Below, in pieces: positions 47,601 through 56,387 of a stretch of DNA of 64,000 nt; within the stretch, counting starts at the first letter, position 1, and each line of letters begins with the position of its first letter. The translations under genes were made by a program, and so were the position numbers. The notes below the pieces were generated by a model, which saw nothing but the letters and a program-made list of their open reading frames with translations, did not search any database and was not told where the DNA came from. The stretch comes from Marsupella aquatica (Eukaryota > Marchantiophyta). Location of the stretch: the NCBI GenBank assembly GCA_973895155.1, contig OZ316892.1:2914001-2978000 (forward strand), given 5' to 3'.

Positions 47601-48503
47601 TCTCTACTCCACGGTACTCTGTCAGGTTTGTCTGCCCCACATAAAGACGTAGCAAACTATCATATAGGTGACTGGTCCTAGATGCAACCTTTCAAATATG
47701 AAAACCCTAAAGTTAGAACCGGAAGACCCGAGTGCATCCTTGTCCCTTTTTCACAACTTAAGTAGAGATTCTAAAGCGTCAAATCACCTGATTTTATATC
47801 ACCAGCACAAATCTAAAGTCCAGCTAAGGTCTAGCTGTTTCAACGGCTCCTTGGCCCTGACTCAGATATTTGAAGCCAGCTATACAGCCTCCTATTCGTA
47901 GTGAGAAACGTAAAGCTTGAAGTCCCATTTCGGTGTTATCAGACGAGGGCAGAATTGGCATCTATTGGAAGGCATTGCAAACTCTTGCAATTTCAAAATC
48001 AGTCCGACAGAAGGCACCTCTCCGTCGTAATTTTGCACTTCAGACCAGGATTAGTTCCACTTAAAGCCACTGCGTTCTAGATCTCGAAGCAGGCTACAGA
48101 TGACGGGTGAACAAATGTCAATACAGAATATGGAAACCAGTGGGATTTCAACCTACTACACCCCCCGCGCATTGCTTCCGAGAGCCCTAGAGTGCGACGT
48201 GAAATTCGAAAGGGACCCAGTACCACCTTCGATTGTCGTTGCCATCGGCATGCGGAATGTAAAATTTCCCACTCTATCCAGATCCCTAGGTGCCCACAAG
48301 TCTTTGATTGAGCTCCAGAATTGAGAGAGAGTGCGAGAAAGGCCAACCTTGGTGCTGACTCGATACGAAATGTAGGCCTGCACTCCGGTTCCCAGCTTCA
48401 CAGGATCAGTCACGGATATCGCCAAATATGGTTGCTCCTGCCCAGCTGCCGGGCTTGGAGGCACCCCTCCGCCCCGCCCGCTTTGCTGCTGCCATCCATC
48501 CAT
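44626..48503 (-). CDS. SNX1: Sorting nexin 1 (PX-BAR, retromer-associated), ten exons
   Basis: Sorting nexin of the endosomal retromer pathway. It binds phosphoinositides with its PX domain and bends membrane with its BAR domain, recycling cargo from endosomes. Coding exons, all with GT-AG borders and matching phases: 48503-48348, 47631-47496, 47210-47077, 46696-46619, 46278-46119, 45941-45808, 45617-45549, 45303-45224, 45058-44998 and 44862-44626. The product is 414 aa, close to Arabidopsis SNX1 and without the long N-terminus of plant SNX2. It opens [14 protein letters not shown] spans about residues 25-150 with [13 protein letters not shown], the lipid-contact [10 protein letters not shown] and PPLPEKSAV, then FVNRIASHP. 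The BAR part is helical, with [35 protein letters not shown] and [12 protein letters not shown] near the end. A (GA)n tract lies just upstream. It appears intact. Confidence 0.95.
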
Positions 48504-48537
48504 ACTCAACTCCAGCAACAAAACTACTCAACGAATT

Positions 48538-48540
48538 GGG

Positions 48541-48572
<32 letters not shown>

Positions 48573-48582
48573 TCTCTGTCTG
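48538..48582 (-). promoter_or_regulatory. (GA)n microsatellite upstream of SNX1 start
   Basis: A TC/TTTC run on the plus strand, GA-rich on the coding strand, lies about 35-80 bases upstream of the SNX1 ATG, so probably in the 5' UTR or core promoter. GA-repeat elements bind plant BPC-type factors. A role here is only possible, not shown. Confidence 0.45.
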
Positions 48583-48907
48583 TGCCTCACTCTTTCACTC
48601 TGGCCCCAGTTCACACCTCTCGATCTCAATTGAGAGCCAACGATCTTCTTCACAATAGTCGCGGTGAAGACTCGAGAGAACAGTGGGCACTGAGGAAACG
48701 AACATTACGACGATTTGGTGAATACGATTATGTGAACGTGGTCGACCATTTGTGCTCTTTCTACGAAGTATCGTGGACCCGATACGCGGTTACTCCTCTA
48801 CCACGGCTGCTCGGCCTACCCTACAGTAGGTACACGCAGTTTCCTGCCGTGGTTGCCCTCGTAGTGGGTATCCATGTCACGCACCTTGAAAGGGGAAAGA
48901 TTCAATA

Positions 48908-49092
48908 GGGCGTCTCAAACTTTGCATTGCTGCTTCCAGTCACGGTTGCTGCTTCCAGTCACGGTCAGAGACTAAATCCCGGGAAAAAAATGGCGGACAC
49001 AAAAATCCGTGTCCGCACACTGCTGAACCGTGACCGAAACTACTAGTTTCAAGCCTCTTTTTTTTCCCACGACTCGAAGGATTGAGACGCCC
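48908..49092. mobile_element. MITE, 185 bp, GGGCGTCTCAA ends
   Basis: Perfect terminal inverted repeat: GGGCGTCTCAAACTTTG at the left and, at the right, TTGAGACGCCC. Both are flanked by TA. The interior has an inverted pair around CAGTCACGGT and CCGTGACCG, plus CGGACACAAAAATCCGTGTCCG, so it could fold as a long hairpin. Confidence 0.85.
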
Positions 49093-49097
49093 TAATA

Positions 49098-49560
49098 GGG
49101 CGTCTCAAACTTTAGAATACAAGGGATGCAGGATGCGGACCCAAAATGTAACCAGGCTCGTGACCAAAGAGGTTTGGTCACAAAAGCTAAACCCTTACAA
49201 ATGCCTCTTGTTAGTATTTTACATTGTATTGTTTAGAATAGTATGCGCAGAATTATATGGGCAGGAAAAAAAAATTGGGAGTCATTTTTGAGCCCCGACC
49301 ACAAAGCTAAACTGAAAGTTCAGCCAAAAATGGATGACTGCACTTTTTGTTCTGGGTTTTTTGCTATCTTCAGAACTTGGATTTTCCATTACTTCTACGG
49401 CTTTTACCACACCTCTCAAAGCTAACATCCCCCCCCCCCCACGCCCCCCCCTCTCCCTTTGCTTACTCATGCTTGAAATGCAGGCCCAACCTATTTTTGG
49501 CCTTGTTTTCTGGAGGTCAGCAGCCCGGATGGCTTAAGAGATGCAAACTTTAGACGCCTG
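49098..49560. mobile_element. Second TIR unit of the array (~463 bp)
   Basis: The left end GGGCGTCTCAAACTTTAG begins only three bases after the TA of the first unit. The right end read inward is CAGGCGTCTAAAGTTTGC, followed outside by TTA. Internal C-runs (49430-49450) and a body similar to the third unit (CATTACTTCTACGGCTTT, TTTGCTTACTCATGC). Confidence 0.65.
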
Positions 49561-49563
49561 TTA

Positions 49564-49839
49564 GGGGGTCTCAAATATTGACCCATTTCTCTCTTCCAAG
49601 AGATAGGGCCACTGCCCGTAATGTGGCCGATAGTTCACGGTGCAGGACCCAAAATGCAAAAATCAGTGACTACACTTTTTCTCCTGAGCTTTTTTACTCT
49701 CTGCAGAACTCGGATGTTCCATTACTTCTACGGCTTTAATTTTCCACACCTCTCAAAGTTTACCCCCCCCCTTTTGCTTACTCATGCCTGCAATGTAGGA
49801 CCCAGATGGCTCGAGAAATGCAAACTTTGAGATTGCCTT
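49564..49839. mobile_element. Third TIR unit of the array (~276 bp)
   Basis: Starts GGGGGTCTCAAATATTGA after TTA and ends CAAACTTTGAGATTGCCTT before TTTA. The body is a diverged copy of part of unit 2. Short frames across it are repeats, not genes. Confidence 0.6.
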
Positions 49840-49842
49840 TTA

Positions 49843-50122
49843 GGAGGTCTCAAATATTGATCCATCCATTTCTCTTCCACGAGATAGGGCCACTGCCCGT
49901 AATGTGGCCTTTGACCAGTGCCCAGAGTTTCCGAGTTCACTTACATTGGTTTGTGTAATAGCCAGGACGTGGTGGGAGGAAGTGGCCAATGGGAAACCAA
50001 ACTCCCATGACAGAAGTGTGCAGGCTAGGTCTGTGAGCCCCGCATATTTTTCAGCCGTGTCGGTCCGAACCTCAACTTGGACTGCTGTGAGCATGCCCAC
50101 AGACCAGATTTGAGGCCCCCCC
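49843..50122. mobile_element. Fourth TIR unit of the array (~280 bp)
   Basis: Starts GGAGGTCTCAAATATTGA after TTA, sharing TCTTCCACGAGATAGGGCCA with unit 3's start. The right end, read inward, is GGGGGGGCCTCAAATCTGG with TA outside. This completes a head-to-tail array of related elements. Confidence 0.6.
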
Positions 50123-50860
50123 TATTTCATTCAAATTGGACTCTTCTTGGGTCTTATTCTGACAGAAACCGCACATGGGTGCAACTAAGCATATGGTTGA
50201 TTTATTGGTTCCAAAGGAAAACTTGAATTTTTTGTAAATGAACATGAGTGTTGTTATGTCCAATTTGAGACTGACCAAAAAAAGATATAGTTTTTTTTGT
50301 TTGTATATTTCAATCATATTTGACAATTTATGAATAGGAAAAATTCAATTAATTATTTCTTAAATTTTAGGGTGTCAAAGCCTTCAAAAGGTTGCCACTA
50401 TGAAAGAGCTTCATATAGTAAAACCCTGGAGGGCCTCTACTTTCCAAGATTTTTAGCAAAATTCTTGGAAATATATGGGGCATCTGTCTATTGCAGTGTG
50501 GAGAGTTGAGACATTCACTATTAAACGGCTGAGGTTGTTGGTTTTAGGGACTCTGGACAAATTCCTCTTCTTGACCCGAGTCGTGACCAAGTTTATAGTC
50601 TACTAGAGAGTTTACTACACTGTCCAGGCACCATAAATCTTCCATGTCATTGATCCATTTTGCTTGCTTTCAATTGGGCTGGGTTTGGAGTTTCAAGACA
50701 AAGAAGCTGCATTCTTCTCTATGCAACATTGCTGAGCCATTTAGACATTCAACATAAACTGAACAAAGGTCATTTTCAAAAACACATGACTTGATGTCTT
50801 GACTACTTTCTCCATGGGGTAGTCAAAGTTGTCCATTGTGATCCGCTACCAATTCCTTTT

Positions 50861-50862
50861 GT

Positions 50863-50893
<31 letters not shown>

Positions 50894-50896
50894 GTG
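50861..50896. repeat. (GT)n followed by poly-G run
   Basis: About eight to nine GT units directly followed by about sixteen G residues. Simple sequence; the homopolymer length may be uncertain in the assembly. Confidence 0.9.
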
Positions 50897-53095
50897 TAAC
50901 ATCAATGATCACTTTACACAGTCCAAGGGGATGGGCAGGGACAAGGTCTTGGTCCATGGGGCTTCAGATTCCCGAATTGCACTAATTAAGTATGTTAAGT
51001 CACATTATTTACCTTGTTTTAAGAGCTTGCTTGAGTCTCAATTGTCTGCCTGGATTCTTAGTGTGCAATGTTCAAAGCGAACACCTCGATTAGTGAGACA
51101 AAAGTGTGCCTTCTTGTGAACTGTAATTAGTGTGACACCTGAAATAATGTGACCCACTGACACTATTTTAAGTGTGACGCAAAATTTAAAGGGCTATCAG
51201 AATGACTCAAAGCGTCCAAGACAAAGGTCTCCAAGAAAAATTCATGTCATTAAAATGTTTCCCTTGACTAAACTGCATTGGAACAACAGTATTGAGGCCC
51301 AATAAGCAGTCTGAGCTGGGGAATCTCAACAATTACTACTCCCGTGATCACCTTGGGAGCCCCCACCTGAGTTCCCAAATTGGCACTAGAATGGGCATCC
51401 CCAAGTCAATCCCAGAAGGCAAGCTTGACTCTCAGTCTCAACGTGCTGCTGCACACACCGATAATAAACTATAGTAAGTATGTGATACAAGGAATATAAA
51501 AATCAAACCAATTTAAATCAAACAAGGTATCTTTCCTTTAAACATTTTAACTTTTATAACTTTGGGGGCCACGCAAACCCCGTGGGGTGGGGGGGCGGGA
51601 ACAAGCAAAAGAGTTTCAACAGTATACAACACGAAATATCTCAGCCTTGAAGCAGCCCCAAACAAGGTATCTTTGAAAAAACAAAAGTAGATTGTTACAT
51701 TGCATTTGGCTGGCTGCATCTTGGCTCCATCCTTTAATTTCTTAGAGTCTGGTTCCTCCACAAAGGTAACATTTGACCTAGTCTTTCCTTTTCATTCTTC
51801 ACCGTCAATGAGTACCCTCTTACCCTTCGAGGTCTCCAAATTCATTGTGTAAGGGTAAGAAATCTCAGTGTAGCACATACTTTCGCCTTTGTGCTACGGT
51901 CATACTTTTTTTGTATGCTCGCTCACTTTATGGCCCAAAATCTTCATCCCAACCTGTAGTAAATTGTCTCTTGCTCCCATTTGCAAGATAGGTGTGGTTT
52001 GACTTTATTAGTGTTCTGGACTCCATCAGTGTCAAGATCAGCCTCTTGAATTGGTGGAGTACTTTCAGATAAGAACCAAGCGTTTTGTCACATTTGGAGT
52101 ACCATGCATGTATCCTCTGATTGACCCTGGCTCTGATAATCAATGTAGTGGTAAAACAAAAATGTGGCGCTCATAGATAGAAGATGAATCACATTCTCAT
52201 GGTTTCAGTCATATCAGAATCATACTTAGTAAATGACAGCAGACCTAAAATTTTCCTTCTAAAAGCATTCCATACTTACCTTGTAAGTTTTGCTAAACCT
52301 ATTGTTATACTTCACAAAATCAGCTCCAAAATCAAAGTCAGATTTCTTCATATTATAAAGCTCTTTACCACCATGGATGTTCTAAACATGATTCAACAAG
52401 AAAAACACTGGTCCACCCTCCGCTGCAGGCATCTTGAACATTTGTTAAGCCGAGTGACTACAATGAACTAGTACTCCTTCATCATTCCATGGCCAGCTCA
52501 TAGGCCACAGCAACCGGCTTGAACAAAGGGGAAGAATGCTTGTCAAATATTACTTCTGACTTTGATACCTGATTTGACAACCTGTCTTTTTTTACTTAGG
52601 CTGCAATGAAATGTTTGATAGAGCCCCAACAAGTTTTGGGAGGGTTAGATGCTACTGTTTTCTTACAAGCCTCCTCCAAAAAATGCATCAACTAGAAAAT
52701 ACGGGAGAAAATAGAGTTTTGGCCAACCAATTTCTTGGCAATTAGTCGCCCGTTGATCGCTCAACTTGCTGCCATCCTTGGTAAGGGTTTGTTGAAACTG
52801 AGTGTCTTTCGGCAAGAACTCACATGACATTCCATTCAAGAGATTGGCGGTCATTTGTTTTGGTGTCATGAACTTCAGCGCAATCAGATTAGGGTCATTC
52901 AAGTACTGATATCCAATTCTAAACAAGTGCAAGAATCAGGGGCAGATGAGCTGTGCCCAAAGGCTCAAATACTATGTTGCCTGAGGCTGCAAAAGCTGAT
53001 GCCATTGTGGACATTCCTAAGCTGAATGAGGCACTTGCCCCCTGGGCAGCCCTATCATAACTAATTCAGAACATAACTAATTCAGAACGTCTTCC

Positions 53096-53117
53096 CTCCC
53101 CCCCCCCCCCCCCCCCT
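53096..53117. repeat. Poly-C run (~21 bases)
   Basis: Uninterrupted C homopolymer after CTTCCCTC. Length is prone to error. Confidence 0.9.
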
Positions 53118-53904
53118 TGTGAATGACTCAAGGTCATTTTTAATCCCATTTTGAAGTAATAATTATATTTTTTTATAAACTAATATTCCCCTATTATATT
53201 GGGGGCTGATTATAGTAAATCAACAGGTTTCTAAAAATGTGTGCCTGATAGTTTAGAAACCTCATAATTTTATATTAAAAAACACCACAAACTTCATTAT
53301 ATATTGTTCATTTTGACACATATGTTTTTAATGAGACAAAGGTATTTTGATTAATGGGACCCCAAAATGGAAACTGTTATTTGATAGTACTAACTCCTAA
53401 ATGATATAGACCCTTCATAGACCTTGAATCCATATGTCCAAAATTTCAAGGTGTTATCAAATAACAGTTTTCATATTGGTGTGATTCAGGTTCCAGTAAT
53501 ACTTTCAAAAATAAAATCTAAGGAAATGATTTATGTCTAAAATTTGATTAAAAAAATATTTTTTTAATAAGGGATGAGCAAAGCTATGGAAATCGAAAGC
53601 TCAGGTCGCCTTATTTGAACCTACGGGTAACCTTAATTCGCTGAACTCATAATTACCTGATGTCCAGTAGCATTAGTTTTAAAATTAGGCGGTAATGATT
53701 ACCTTTTGACATAGATATTATTATATTGTTTTTTTACACGTAAGGCCTATCGACAACTTTGACTGTCACTCTTACGCACCATGAAGGACCACGTCATGAG
53801 CTAAAACACTCATGATTAAGCCCATTGGATCCGACTAGACTACTAGAGACAAACATACAATGATTTGGAGCTGCGCTTATTTGGCAGCGGAACCAAATCT
53901 TTCT

Positions 53905-55600
53905 CTAGATTCTTCAGAGCATGGTGAAATTAAGCTCTCCATAGTTTAATAATTTTGCATAAGCAAGGTGCAGTATGATTGAGAGGGAGGATTGAAAATG
54001 AGCTCTGACTACCAATGATTCAGTTTTAAAATTGAATGATCACTGTCTCTATATTACGGTTTTGAAGATCACCTACTTTAATGGATCACCTATGTAATGT
54101 CTGAAAGCTGTACCATAATTAGTGTTACTGGCACTAATTTGAGATTAGTCATTTTTGACTTTTTGAGGTTATACTTGAAATAATGTTTTACTCACACTAA
54201 TTATGTTGTACTACTGATACTAATTTCAAGTGTATGAATTACTGTTCTTTTGTCTCAAGAATGGAAAACAGTGGGAAAAAAATTGTTCTAGAAAATATGA
54301 TTAATGCTACTTTAATCGAGATACATACTGATTCGAGAAATATGATCCCTCATTTTACAAGCACTTAATACCAACATTAAAAAAAACTTGTTTCACTAGT
54401 TTGATAGTAATACTAATTCTAACATAGCATTAAGTACGATGGTAAAGTTAATTATTGCATAACGCTAACTATGGTGAACAGAACTTGAAATTATACTGCA
54501 TTTTTTCAGAGGATCGCATAATTAAGCTCTCCATTTTTTTGATATCATTGGGGAAGAAGGCTGCAGTAATTACTGAAGGCGAGCTAATGATTCGGTTTCA
54601 GAATTGCTTAATTAAGCTCTGCTTCAAACTTTTGAGCATCAGCTAATTGTCGAAACGTCTGCAGTGTTGCAATCACTCTCTGGATTCTTCAGAGGATGGC
54701 GTAATTAGGGTTTCCATAATTTAATGTCTTTGCGGAAGAAAGCTACAGTAAGTAATTATTGAAAAGGACTCAGACTACCTGCGATTCAGTTTCAGAAACG
54801 AATAATGATTAATAAGTCTCTGGGAAGTTTTGAAGTTCACGTAATCTTTGAGACCTCTCTCTAATTGAATTCATTGTCTGGATTTGCGGAAGGAAGCTAC
54901 GGTAATATTGAAAGGGAGCTGTGTCTTGTAATGATTCAGTTTCAGAATTAATTGCTTAATCACTCTCTCCTTCGCATTTTCGAAGATCACCTACACTGAT
55001 TGATAAAATCTCCACAGTAGTTAGTTTCAAAGTGATTAATGTTTGACAAACAACAAAAAGACGAGAGATATGTTTAATAGACCCCTTTCTGGAAAAAAAT
55101 TGTTTAATCAGCCTTTGATTGTTTTGATGGAATTTTTGATCTTAGATCTGGCTCCTTGATAGACCTTAGGGGGTCCATCAAATAACAAGTTTCATTTTGG
55201 GTAGATCAAACAAATACCTCGCAAAAATAGACAGATGCTACTATTTGTTCGCCAACTATAGACAATCAGGACCTCATTGAAAGCCCCTAAACTCACCTTC
55301 ATTTTTCAAATGTATCGTCTAGGGTTGATGAGAATGGAGATCTAGCAAGTTGGTTTACTAAATTGAGACAATTTAGATTAGCAAGTGGGTTTGCTAAAAC
55401 TGAAGGGACAATAATATTTAGCATACATACTGATTCGTGTGGAGGGCAACAGCCAAATTTTCTCTGGTCTGGTTCATTTGGCCGTCGTTGAAAAGGAGCA
55501 ATAAACTCGTTCTACATACTGACAGCAAACTCAGATTTCAGATTGAATGATTATCACACTCTCCTTCAAACTCTTTGACGAAACAGTTCCGATCGTCTGA
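53905..55600. repeat. Series of diverged ~170-190-bp repeats
   Basis: At least four, perhaps five, units recur (about 53905, 54506, 54680, 54870 and 55490). Each has TTCAGAG-ATGG or a relative, TTAAGCTCTCC, GGAAGAAGCTACAGTA, GAGCT-TGACTACC, AATGATTCAGTTTCAGAATTGA and TTTTGAAGATCACCTA in that order. Substitution and gaps are heavy, so the expansion is old. No frame persists through the units. Confidence 0.6.
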
Positions 55601-56387
55601 TGTATTCTTGATCGAAAGAAAGATGTCATTTCATCAGAGGATCACGTACTTCAGTTTTGGAACAAGCTCTATACTAGCTAGTTTCAGAAAATCAGAAATG
55701 AGATATGTATCGAAGTACAGAATCCATATTGAAGCTGCTGTTACAGTGTTCCGTAATTGAGCTTTTCTCCCGAGTGACTGAGGATAATGCACTCGATCTT
55801 ACACGATGAGCTCTTTGAAAGCTCTATGACAACAATGCATAAATGAGGCGAGACTCATACATAATTACTCGGCCTGTGCCATGCTTTTGATGGATTTGAT
55901 CGATAAGATCGACACTTTTCGGGCATGGGTATTTTTATTCACAGCACTCTCCAATTCAAATTGTAAAGACCGCACTGCACGGATCGGACATCATCGATAA
56001 GTATACGATTCTCAAGGCCTGGTTTGGTCTACTATAGCACGCAACTCGGACCGACGTTAGATCAATTGTAACTTCTGCCGAACTAAAGCTCGCGGGATCG
56101 ATCAATTTTAGCAGAATTGACATCCGGTACAGTCTACATCGTCCCTGGATCATATACCGTGAGCTAGAGCCGCCATTGGAGCGAGACTTGAACCTGCTCT
56201 TGTATACTTCGCCTCAATTGAAGGAAACTTGATATCAATGGGGAGGGTAGGAACGACGTGTATGGAAAAGTAAGAGATTCCCACAGGAGGGACTTGAAAT
56301 TGATATGTCGTCTGTTTGTACAAAATTATAACACACCGGGGCAGCTGGATAACGTGATCGAGCTACATGTTTTCAGTTTTGCAAATT
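55601..56387. other. 3' flank of the kinase gene
   Basis: The part nearest 56387 should be the 3' UTR of the minus-strand kinase. Short frames only. Confidence 0.4.

Larger units (their letters stand above)
50123..53904. other. Non-coding stretch with microsatellites
   Basis: 3.8 kb without a recognised gene. It contains the GT/G run near 50861 and the poly-C run near 53096. A phrase at about 51548-51575 (TTTTATAACTTTGGGGGCCACG) resembles one at about 7455-7480, possibly ends of the same repeat family. Otherwise AT-rich. Confidence 0.4.

Noticed and set aside
48321-48908. 195-aa plus-strand frame with a Ser-Leu run
   Set aside because: It is antisense to SNX1 exon 1 and crosses a TC microsatellite. 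The SNX1 reading explains the coding signal.
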